From NCBI GenBank assembly GCA_017644375.1, contig JAEPLP010000001.1:558001-622000 (forward strand): 64,000 nt of DNA, given 5' to 3'. This DNA comes from Prochlorococcus marinus CUG1435 (GTDB taxonomy: Bacteria; Cyanobacteriota; Cyanobacteriia; PCC-6307; Cyanobiaceae). The notes below the pieces were generated by a model. That model had not been told where the DNA came from. It did not search any database and saw nothing but the letters and a program-made list of their open reading frames with translations. Positions 56,775 to 64,000 of the stretch are shown piece by piece (positions within the stretch are counted from its first letter, which is position 1; each line of letters opens with the position of its first letter). A program made the translations under genes and the position numbers.

Positions 56775-58891
56775 TGAAAAGCCAGGCTGATGTTTTTATT
56801 AATAGAGAATTAAGTTGGATTGAATTCAATAAAAGAGTACTACTAACTGGTTTTGAAAAGAAGTACAAAATACTAGATAAAGTAAAATTTTGTTCAATTT
56901 TTAGCAATAATCTTGATGAATTTTTTATGGTAAGGGTAGCTTCTTTAAAGGCGCAAGTTGAAGCAGGTATTACTAAAAAAAGTATTGACGGACTTACTCC
57001 TAAAGAGCAATTAACAAGAATCAACAAAGAAGTAAAAAAATTAACTACTCTTCAAGAAAGCTATGTAAATAATGAATTAAATAATGAATTAAAAAAACAA
57101 GGTGTAATTTTAAAAAAATATAAGGATCTGAGTGAAAATCAAAGAAATTGGTGTAATAACTTCTTTACGTCATCTATTTTCCCTTTATTAACTCCATTAG
57201 TTGTTGATCCAGCACATCCATTCCCTTTTATAAGTAATTTAAGTCTAAATTTAGCTGCTTTAATAAGAGATGGGGAAGATTCTAAAAATCAGTTTGTTAG
57301 AGTAAAAATACCAACAAAAAATATAAATCGATTTATACAAATTCCCAATGAAATTATTCAACAAGGCGATGAAAATTCTTATTTTTTCATAAGTGTTGAA
57401 GATTTAATTGGAAATAATATAAATACTTTATTTAATGGAATGGAATGTATAAATTACTCTTTTTTTAGAGTAACGAGAGATGCAGATTTAGAATTAAAAG
57501 AACTTGAAGCTGATGATCTTCTTTTAGCCGTTGAACAAAGTTTGCAAAAGAGAAGATTAGGTGGAGACGTAGTTAGATTAGAAGTTGAATCAGATATACC
57601 AGCAAATATTCTAAAATTACTTATAGAAAGTATCTCAATACAAAAAGAATACATATACTTTTGCAAAAGTTTTTTAGGCCTTGACGATTTAAATCAGCTG
57701 ACAAAAATTAATAGAGATGATTTAAAAGAAAATCTACTAATTGGGGAAACTCACCCACAATTAAAAAATTTAGATTTACCTTCAAACAAAAACCTCGATT
57801 CTATTTTCAATATACTGAGGAAAAAAAATATTCTTCTTCATCATCCATACGACTTATTTAAAACATCAGTTGAGGAATTTATAAATAAAGCTGCTGATGA
57901 TCCACTTGTAATGGCTATAAAAATTACTTTATATAGAGTTTCCAAGGATTCGCCTATTATTGCAGCATTAATGAGAGCTGCAGAGAATGGGAAAGAGGTA
58001 ATGACTCTTGTTGAACTAAAAGCAAGATTTGATGAAGACAATAATATTCAATGGGCAAAACAACTTGAACAAGCTGGAATTCATGTTGTATATGGAATCA
58101 TAGGATTTAAAACACATACAAAAATAGCTTTAATAGTAAGAAAAGAAAAAGGACGATTAAGGAATTATTTTCATATTGGAACGGGAAATTATAACTCCAA
58201 TACCTCAAGGTTTTATACAGATTTAGGATTACTTTCAACAGATCCTGATATTGCCTCAGATTTACTTGAGTTATTTAATTACTTATCAGGTTTTTCTAAA
58301 CAAAAAAGTTATAAAAAATTATTAGTTTCTCCCTCATCGATGAGAGAGAAATTTATATTTCTCATAAAAAGAGAAATTCAAAATGCAGAGGAAGGCAAAA
58401 AAGCTGAAATAATTGCAAAAATGAATTCTTTAGTAGATCCAGAAATAATTAAACTTCTTTATTTAGCTTCTGATTCAGGTGTAAAAATTAATCTTATTAT
58501 AAGAGGTATTTGTTGCTTATATCCCCAAAGAAAAAATCTAAGTGAAAATATTAAAGTGATAAGCATTATTGGCCATTTCCTTGAACACTCAAGAATTTTT
58601 TGGTTTTGCAATAATGGTGATCATGAAGTTTTCATTGGGAGTGCAGATTGGATGAGAAGAAACCTAGATAGAAGAATTGAAGCTGTTACTCCAATAGAAG
58701 ATACTGAATTAAAATTTCACCTACAAGCTCTTTTGCAAACATATATTAAAGATGATTACTTTTCTTGGATAATGAAAGAAGATGGTTCTTACGAAAAATA
58801 TGCAATAGATTCAGCTAAGAATCGTTCACAATTTGACCTCATAAAAAATAAAGAAAATATTGATTTTTATAACATTTACAAAAATACTTAA
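56774..58891 (+). CDS. ppk: polyphosphate kinase 1
   Basis: Reversibly polymerises the ATP gamma-phosphate into polyphosphate. It is 705 residues: N-terminal helical domain (NRELSWIEFNKRVL, SNNLDEFFMVRVASL), head domain, and two phospholipase-D-like catalytic domains. The autophosphorylated His is in FHIGTGNYN (near residue 467), and the second His is in FLEHSRIFWF (near 600). A His-Glu-Val segment followed by GSADWMRRNLDRR closes the active site. Polyphosphate storage suits life in phosphate-poor surface water. Confidence 0.98.
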   Translation: MKSQADVFINRELSWIEFNKRVLLTGFEKKYKILDKVKFCSIFSNNLDEFFMVRVASLKAQVEAGITKKSIDGLTPKEQLTRINKEVKKLTTLQESYVNNELNNELKKQGVILKKYKDLSENQRNWCNNFFTSSIFPLLTPLVVDPAHPFPFISNLSLNLAALIRDGEDSKNQFVRVKIPTKNINRFIQIPNEIIQQGDENSYFFISVEDLIGNNINTLFNGMECINYSFFRVTRDADLELKELEADDLLLAVEQSLQKRRLGGDVVRLEVESDIPANILKLLIESISIQKEYIYFCKSFLGLDDLNQLTKINRDDLKENLLIGETHPQLKNLDLPSNKNLDSIFNILRKKNILLHHPYDLFKTSVEEFINKAADDPLVMAIKITLYRVSKDSPIIAALMRAAENGKEVMTLVELKARFDEDNNIQWAKQLEQAGIHVVYGIIGFKTHTKIALIVRKEKGRLRNYFHIGTGNYNSNTSRFYTDLGLLSTDPDIASDLLELFNYLSGFSKQKSYKKLLVSPSSMREKFIFLIKREIQNAEEGKKAEIIAKMNSLVDPEIIKLLYLASDSGVKINLIIRGICCLYPQRKNLSENIKVISIIGHFLEHSRIFWFCNNGDHEVFIGSADWMRRNLDRRIEAVTPIEDTELKFHLQALLQTYIKDDYFSWIMKEDGSYEKYAIDSAKNRSQFDLIKNKENIDFYNIYKNT

Positions 58892-59058
58892 TATTTTAAA
58901 TTTTTTTTTATTTTTTTAAAAGCCTTTTATATCAATAGATTTCAAGGAATTAAGATAAAAAAAGAATTTTTTGTCTTTAAAGTTTCAAAGTAAAAGTAGT
59001 TTTTATTTCGATTTCAGTGCTAGTTTTTTAAAAAATCCACTATTAGGAGGCCAGGGTG

Positions 59059-60075
59059 ATGGGGATCCCTCTGGAATCTGCAAAGAGCTCTTCAAATAAT
59101 ATTGATGAGCCTAGATTACCAAACACTTCGGGCAAAGCTCGTAAAACAAAATCCAGTCTAACTTCAAAACAAAGCCAAAAAAAATCTGGACGGATTGCTT
59201 CAGATTCTATTGGTCATTATCTAAGTAGTATTGGCAGAGTTCCTCTTCTGACACCAGCAGAGGAAATAGAGTTGGCTCATCATGTTCAAAACATGAAAAA
59301 ATTGCTTCAAACTCCAGAATCTGAGAGAACTCAACGACATCATTATCAAATTAAGATAGGGAAAAAAGCTAGAGATAGGATGATGGCCGCTAATCTAAGA
59401 CTTGTAGTTTCCGTTGCAAAAAAATACCAAAATCAAGGGCTAGAGTTACTAGACCTTGTCCAAGAAGGAGCTATTGGCCTGGAAAGAGCTGTAGATAAAT
59501 TTGATCCTGCAATGGGATATAAGTTTTCAACTTATGCTTATTGGTGGATTAGACAAGGTATGACAAGGGCTATCGACAACAGTGCTAGGACAATACGTTT
59601 GCCTATTCACATCAGTGAAAAGCTATCTAAAATGAGAAGAGTATCTCGTGAGTTATCGCACAAATTTGGGCGACAACCTACTAGATTAGAAATGGCAACC
59701 GAAATGGGGATAGATCAAAAAGATTTAGAAGATTTAATTTCTCAAAGCGCTCCTTGTGCCTCTCTCGATGCCCACGCAAGAGGAGAAGAAGACAGAAGCA
59801 CTCTTGGGGAACTTATACCTGATCCTAATTGTGAAGAACCTATGGAAGGCATGGATAGGACCATTCAAAAAGAACACTTAGGTACTTGGCTCTCACAGCT
59901 AAACGAAAGAGAACAAAAAATTATGAGGCTCAGATTTGGCCTAGATGGAGAAGAACCACTAACTCTCGCAGAGATTGGAAGACAAATAAATGTTTCACGC
60001 GAGCGAGTAAGGCAACTTGAAGCAAAAGCAATATTGAAACTTAGAGTAATGACAACTCATCAAAAAGCAGCCTAA
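59059..60075 (+). CDS. RNA polymerase sigma factor, RpoD family (group 2 type)
   Basis: A 338-residue primary-like sigma factor. Region 1.2 is SIGHYLSSIGRVPLLTPAEEIELA, region 2 has NLRLVVSVAKKY, DLVQEGAIGLERAVDKFD and FSTYAYWWIRQGMTRAI, region 3 is KFGRQPTRLEMA, and region 4 ends in LTLAEIGRQINVSRERVRQLE. The N-terminal 50 residues are Ser/Lys-rich and lack the long region 1.1 of the housekeeping sigma, so this is a group 2 member. AGGAGG (59045-59050) is eight bases before the ATG at 59059, favouring it over the GTG one codon earlier. Confidence 0.93.
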   Translation: MGIPLESAKSSSNNIDEPRLPNTSGKARKTKSSLTSKQSQKKSGRIASDSIGHYLSSIGRVPLLTPAEEIELAHHVQNMKKLLQTPESERTQRHHYQIKIGKKARDRMMAANLRLVVSVAKKYQNQGLELLDLVQEGAIGLERAVDKFDPAMGYKFSTYAYWWIRQGMTRAIDNSARTIRLPIHISEKLSKMRRVSRELSHKFGRQPTRLEMATEMGIDQKDLEDLISQSAPCASLDAHARGEEDRSTLGELIPDPNCEEPMEGMDRTIQKEHLGTWLSQLNEREQKIMRLRFGLDGEEPLTLAEIGRQINVSRERVRQLEAKAILKLRVMTTHQKAA

Positions 60076-60080
60076 TCAAA

Positions 60081-60722
60081 TTGCTAAAATACATAATAAT
60101 TTTATTTTATTTATTTTCAATTTTTTTAATATCAACAATTTTTAAAAAAGATAATAAAGATAGCAGAGAAGTTGTTAGAAAAATAATACATATTGGCATA
60201 GGACCAGTAATACCAATTGCACAAATTTTAAAAATTAATCAAAATTCAGCTCTCATTTTTACAGGGCTTATTACTTTAATGGTTTTTATAAATTATAAAT
60301 ATAAAATATTTCCATCAATTGAAGATATTGAGAGAAAAAGTTATGGAACATTATTTTACTGCATTAGTTTATTTTTTTTAATTTTTCTTTTCTGGGAAAA
60401 AGATCCTTATTCATTAATTACTGGATTTTTTATAATGACGTTTGGAGATGGACTAGCTGGCTTAATAGGCAAAAGCTTTGACTCAAAGAACTGGATTTTT
60501 CTTAAACAAAAAAAATCATTGCTTGGTACTTTTACAATGTTTTTAGCAAGTTTAGTTGTAATTTTCTCATTAGGATACATTCAGCAAAATAGTTTTAATT
60601 TAAATTATTTTACAATAGCCTTTTTAGCCACTATTCTTGAACAATTTAGTGTTTTAGGAATAGATAACTTAATTGTTCCAATCACATCAGCCTTGTGTTT
60701 TAATTTTTTTATAACTAATTAA
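60081..60722 (+). CDS. phytol/dolichol kinase-like membrane protein (VTE5 family)
   Basis: A 213-residue integral membrane protein with about six or seven helices. Family blocks are EVVRKIIHIGIGPVIPIA near the N-terminus, MTFGDGLAGLIGK in the middle, and KQKKSLLGTFTMF, which together mark CTP-dependent polyprenol/phytol kinases. In cyanobacteria and plants VTE5 phosphorylates free phytol for reuse in tocopherol or chlorophyll. The start is TTG at 60081, five bases after the sigma gene stop. The 3' end overlaps the convergent DAHP synthase gene by eight bases. Confidence 0.83.
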   Translation: MLKYIIILFYLFSIFLISTIFKKDNKDSREVVRKIIHIGIGPVIPIAQILKINQNSALIFTGLITLMVFINYKYKIFPSIEDIERKSYGTLFYCISLFFLIFLFWEKDPYSLITGFFIMTFGDGLAGLIGKSFDSKNWIFLKQKKSLLGTFTMFLASLVVIFSLGYIQQNSFNLNYFTIAFLATILEQFSVLGIDNLIVPITSALCFNFFITN

Positions 60723-61782
60723 CTGAGCTATACAAAATAGCAAGTAATTCTTTTGTAGTTTCTATATCTATGCATGCATCTGTAATGCTTCTGCCAAACT
60801 CAAGATCCTCTTTTTTTAAAAGTTTTTGATTACCTTCCTTAAGATGACTTTCGATCATAACTCCCAAAATATTTTTTTCACCATTATTGATTTGAGAAGC
60901 TATGTTTTTTAACACTTCTGACTGTTTTCGGAAATCCTTGTTGGAATTTCCATGACTACAATCAATCATTACTTTATAAGGAAGATTACATCGCTTTAGT
61001 TCAGAGGAAATTTTTTGAACATGATGACCTTCAAAATTTGGACCTTTTGAGCCTCCTCTTAAAACTATATGGCCATCTGGGTTTCCCGTAGTGTTAACAA
61101 TAGAAGCCATTCCATTATCATTTACCCCTAAAAAATGGTGTGATCTTGAAGCTGACTGCATTGCATTTATTGCAGTATTAAAAGAGCCATCCGTTCCATT
61201 TTTAAAGCCAATGGGCATCGACAATCCAGATGCCATTTCCCTATGTGTTTGGCTTTCAGTAGTCCTCGCGCCTATGGCTGTCCAACTTATCAAATCAGCA
61301 ATATATTGAGGAACAATTGGGTCTAGTAGTTCTGTGGCAGATGGTATTCCACGAGTTGCTAAATATGAAAGCAAACTTCTTGCCCTTCTTAAACCGGTAT
61401 TAATATCATAAGAATTATCTAAATGTGGATCATTTATAAGTCCCTTCCAGCCAATAGTTGTTCTTGGTTTCTCAAAATAAACTCTCATTATTATTTCTAA
61501 TTTATCTTGATAAATTTCTCGAAAATTTTGAATATATTTTGAATATTCTTTTGCCGCCTCTAGATCATGAATAGAACATGGACCAACAATGACTAAAAGT
61601 CTCTTATCATTTTGATGCAAAATATTTTGTATCGATCTTCTCGTTTTAGATACTGTACTAGCAGAGATATGTTCTAAAGGTATATCATTATGTAATCTGC
61701 TTGGAGGTATTAATGGACGTGTCTCAAGAACACGTAAATCTGATGTTTTTTCTAAAGCTGAATTATTTGATGATGTCGTCAT
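60715..61782 (-). CDS. aroF: 3-deoxy-7-phosphoheptulonate synthase, class I
   Basis: Condenses phosphoenolpyruvate with erythrose 4-phosphate, the entry to the shikimate pathway. The 355-residue protein is the E. coli AroFGH-like type: VGPCSIHD with the metal Cys, YFEKPRTTIGWKG, ATELLDPIVPQY, IGARTTESQTHRE and DCSHGNSNKD. The paralogue letter cannot be fixed, since E. coli has three; aroF is used only as a generic label. Chorismate made downstream feeds pabB and the DUF98 protein in this window. Confidence 0.93.
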   Translation of the reverse strand: MTTSSNNSALEKTSDLRVLETRPLIPPSRLHNDIPLEHISASTVSKTRRSIQNILHQNDKRLLVIVGPCSIHDLEAAKEYSKYIQNFREIYQDKLEIIMRVYFEKPRTTIGWKGLINDPHLDNSYDINTGLRRARSLLSYLATRGIPSATELLDPIVPQYIADLISWTAIGARTTESQTHREMASGLSMPIGFKNGTDGSFNTAINAMQSASRSHHFLGVNDNGMASIVNTTGNPDGHIVLRGGSKGPNFEGHHVQKISSELKRCNLPYKVMIDCSHGNSNKDFRKQSEVLKNIASQINNGEKNILGVMIESHLKEGNQKLLKKEDLEFGRSITDACIDIETTKELLAILYSSVN

Positions 61783-61879
61783 TGATTAATTAAGAAATTT
61801 GAATATTTAAAAAAGCATTTATGAATACTCTCCTTTTCAATATTAAAAATAACAATAGATTAGGCATTAAACCTTACTA

Positions 61880-64000
61880 ATGAAGAATTTGGAAACATTG
61901 CTAAAAGATTATGCAGATCACGTAGCGAAAAGAGCTGCCAAAGGTATACCACCTTTACCTTTAAATGCTAATCAAACAAATTGTGTTACAAAATTATTGG
62001 AACAAGATAGTAATTGTGATTCATCTCTCTTGCTTGATTTACTAATAAATAGAGTATCACCAGGAGTTGATGAGGCTGCATATGTAAAAGCAAGCTGGCT
62101 TACAGCTATTGTTAATTCAGAAAAATATTGCAAATTCATAAATCCTGAAAAAGCAATTGAAATACTAGGGACAATGATAGGAGGATATAATGTAAATTCT
62201 CTGGTCGAAATACTTAAAGGCGAAAATAGTTTACTTGCTAAGAAAGCCGCAGAAGTTTTAAAAAATATTATTCTTGTTTACGACTCAGCTAATGAGATTT
62301 ATGAATTGTCTCGAAATAATATTTATGCAAAAGAGGTTATAAATAGTTGGGCAGATGCAGAATGGTTCAAAAATAAAAAAGTTTTAGAGAAAGAGATTAC
62401 TTGCTTGGTATTTAAAGTTGACGGAGAAACAAACACAGACGACTTATCTCCTGCTGTACATGCCACAACACGTCCAGATATACCAATGCACGCATTAGCT
62501 ATGTTGGAATTTAAAAACCCAGATGGACTAAAGATTCTAGAAAATTTAAAAAAACAAAATTTACCAATAGCTTATGTTGGAGATGTTGTTGGAACAGGTA
62601 GTTCTAGAAAATCTGCTATTAATTCACTCATCTGGCATATAGGCGAAGATATCCCTTTTGTTCCAAACAAAAAAACAGGTGGAATAATAATAGGCAGCAA
62701 AATAGCTCCTATTTTCTTTAATACTGCTCAAGATTCAGGAGCTTTACCTATAGAAGCTGACGTATCTAATATGAAAACTGGAGATACTCTTAAAATATAT
62801 CCTTATGAAGGCATTATCAAAAAAATTGAAAAAAATTCAAATACTGAAGAATTAATAAGCAAGTTCGACTTATATCCATCAACTCTTACTGATGAGATTC
62901 AAGCTGGCGGCAGAATTAATCTTATGATTGGAAGATCTCTTACGGACAAAATTAGAAACAAATTAGACTATCAGGCGAGTGAAATATTTACCCGACCACA
63001 AAATCCAAAAGAAAGTAATTCTGGGTTTACTCAAGCTCAAAAAATAGTTGGAAAAGCATGCGGTCTAGATGGAGTCAGGCCAGGAATGACCTGTGAACCA
63101 ATAATGACCACAGTTGGCAGCCAAGATACTACTGGACCAATGACTAGAGATGAACTAAAAGAACTCGCTTGTTTAGGATTCACTGCAGATTTAGTTATGC
63201 AAAGTTTTTGTCATACAGCTGCTTATCCTAAACCAGTTGATCTAGTTACCCATAAAGAACTGCCTGATTTTATATCCCAAAGAGGTGGAGTAGCCCTTAA
63301 ACCTGGAGACGGCATCATTCATAGCTGGCTTAACAGAATGCTTCTCCCTGATACTGTTGGAACTGGTGGAGATAGTCATACAAGATTCCCTCTTGGCATT
63401 TCATTTCCTGGAGGCTCGGGCATTGTTGCCTTCGCGGCTGCAATAGGATCAATGCCATTAAATATGCCGGAATCTGTACTAGTTAAATTTACAGGAGAAT
63501 TATTACCAGGAATTACTTTAAGAGATTTAGTAAATGCAATTCCTCTCTTTGCAATTAGAAAAGGACTCTTAACTGTTGAAAAAGCAAATAAAAAAAATAT
63601 ATTTAACGGGAAAATTATGGAAATTGAGGGATTACCTAACTTAAAACTTGAACAAGCTTTCGAACTTACTGATGCTACTGCAGAACGCTCATGCGCAGGT
63701 AGCACAATACTTTTATCTCAAGAAACTGTTCAAGAATACTTAAGAAGCAATATTTGCTTGCTAGAAAAAATGATTGAAAGCAATTATGAAGACTCAAAAT
63801 CGATTTCAAGAAGAATAAATGATATGAAAAATTGGTTAAAAAAACCCTCATTAATTCAGCCAGACTCAAACGCTAAGTATGAAGAAACCATTGAGATTGA
63901 TTTAGCAAAAGTAACACAACCAATAGTTGCCTGCCCTAACGATCCAGATAACGTCAAGGAAATAACGGATGTTGCCAATACAAATATTGACGAAGTTTTT
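61880..64000 (+). CDS. acnB: aconitate hydratase B, 5' part
   Basis: Interconverts citrate and isocitrate. The first 707 residues are visible; the gene runs off the right edge. The order is that of AcnB: an N-terminal HEAT-like domain (about 1-160), the swivel domain moved to the front (GETNTDDLSPA, VGDVVGTGSSRKSAIN), then the catalytic part with PGMTCEPIMTTVGSQDTTGPMTRDEL (quoted in part: GSQDTTGPMTRDEL), QSFCHTAAYPKPVD and TVGTGGDSHTRFP. The cluster cysteines expected near the C-terminus are mostly beyond the window. It begins 97 bases from the divergent DAHP synthase gene. Confidence 0.97.
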   Translation, partial: MKNLETLLKDYADHVAKRAAKGIPPLPLNANQTNCVTKLLEQDSNCDSSLLLDLLINRVSPGVDEAAYVKASWLTAIVNSEKYCKFINPEKAIEILGTMIGGYNVNSLVEILKGENSLLAKKAAEVLKNIILVYDSANEIYELSRNNIYAKEVINSWADAEWFKNKKVLEKEITCLVFKVDGETNTDDLSPAVHATTRPDIPMHALAMLEFKNPDGLKILENLKKQNLPIAYVGDVVGTGSSRKSAINSLIWHIGEDIPFVPNKKTGGIIIGSKIAPIFFNTAQDSGALPIEADVSNMKTGDTLKIYPYEGIIKKIEKNSNTEELISKFDLYPSTLTDEIQAGGRINLMIGRSLTDKIRNKLDYQASEIFTRPQNPKESNSGFTQAQKIVGKACGLDGVRPGMTCEPIMTTVGSQDTTGPMTRDELKELACLGFTADLVMQSFCHTAAYPKPVDLVTHKELPDFISQRGGVALKPGDGIIHSWLNRMLLPDTVGTGGDSHTRFPLGISFPGGSGIVAFAAAIGSMPLNMPESVLVKFTGELLPGITLRDLVNAIPLFAIRKGLLTVEKANKKNIFNGKIMEIEGLPNLKLEQAFELTDATAERSCAGSTILLSQETVQEYLRSNICLLEKMIESNYEDSKSISRRINDMKNWLKKPSLIQPDSNAKYEETIEIDLAKVTQPIVACPNDPDNVKEITDVANTNIDEVF

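Noticed and set aside
58892-59044. Very AT-rich stretch between ppk and the sigma factor gene
   Set aside because: Contains runs of T and A but no frame, hairpin with a GC stem, or tRNA-like fold; taken as a promoter/terminator region without detail.

Overview
The window looks like a stretch of chromosome from a high-light-adapted Prochlorococcus marinus, or a very close marine picocyanobacterium. The DNA is strongly AT-rich throughout, genes are packed almost end to end, and many neighbours overlap by a few bases. The content is typically cyanobacterial: sulfolipid synthesis (sqdB, sqdX), Ycf23 and Ycf37-like proteins, a lysC with four ACT domains, the asd-dapA-RNase J row beside tig-clpP-clpX, a DUF98 chorismate lyase-like protein and a VTE5-like phytol kinase. 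I cannot name the strain. I see no insertion sequence, prophage, CRISPR array, rRNA or island; this is core chromosome with a few lineage-specific genes.

Layout. 1-8.3 kb: the 3' part of mutS, cobH, holA, lysC, uvrB, ycf23 and tilS. 8.3-12.3 kb: a leftward asd-dapA-rnj row. 12.4-17.9 kb: a rightward tig-clpP-clpX-dnaX row. 17.9-20.8 kb: a leftward pair of a SpoIID-like protein and a membrane glycosyltransferase. 20.8-25.3 kb: rpmI-rplT, a Ycf37-like TPR protein, thiG, sqdB and sqdX. 25.3-31.1 kb: a leftward row of an HTH-like protein, a PLP lyase-like protein, gcvH and gcvP, then a small orphan gene. 31.2-36.6 kb: a desaturase, rplI, dnaB, mnmG and a DUF98 protein. 36.6-39.9 kb: an unknown basic protein, a SprT-like protease, a membrane-anchored small protein, a phage-T4-type ATP-dependent DNA ligase and a 50-residue gene. 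39.9-43.8 kb: a TVP38-like membrane protein, valS, an IscA-like protein and tRNA-Val(UAC), all leftward. 43.9-54.7 kb: a long rightward row of mazG, speE, speB, gcvT, aspS, pyrG, queE, queC, pabB and pabC. 54.6-64 kb: cobA (leftward), an MFS transporter, ppk, a group 2 sigma factor, the phytol kinase-like gene, a leftward class I DAHP synthase gene, and the 5' part of acnB, which runs off the window.

Functional themes. Lysine precursors come from lysC, asd and dapA. DNA maintenance is represented by mutS, uvrB, holA, dnaX, dnaB, the ATP ligase and the SprT-like protein. Three of the four glycine-cleavage components are present in two separate places. Polyamines (speE, speB), folate (pabB, pabC), queuosine (queE, queC), tetrapyrroles (cobA, cobH) and aromatic amino acids are also covered. 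No stretch longer than 300 bases lacks a supported gene.

The most interesting points beyond routine annotation are: a seven-codon open frame with a strong Shine-Dalgarno that ends inside the pyrG start codon; three runs of eight A in dnaX placed where slippage would give a short gamma-like product; the T4-type ligase beside a SprT-like protease; a DUF98 gene whose protein-like frame begins directly after the mnmG stop; and an inverted repeat in front of valS.
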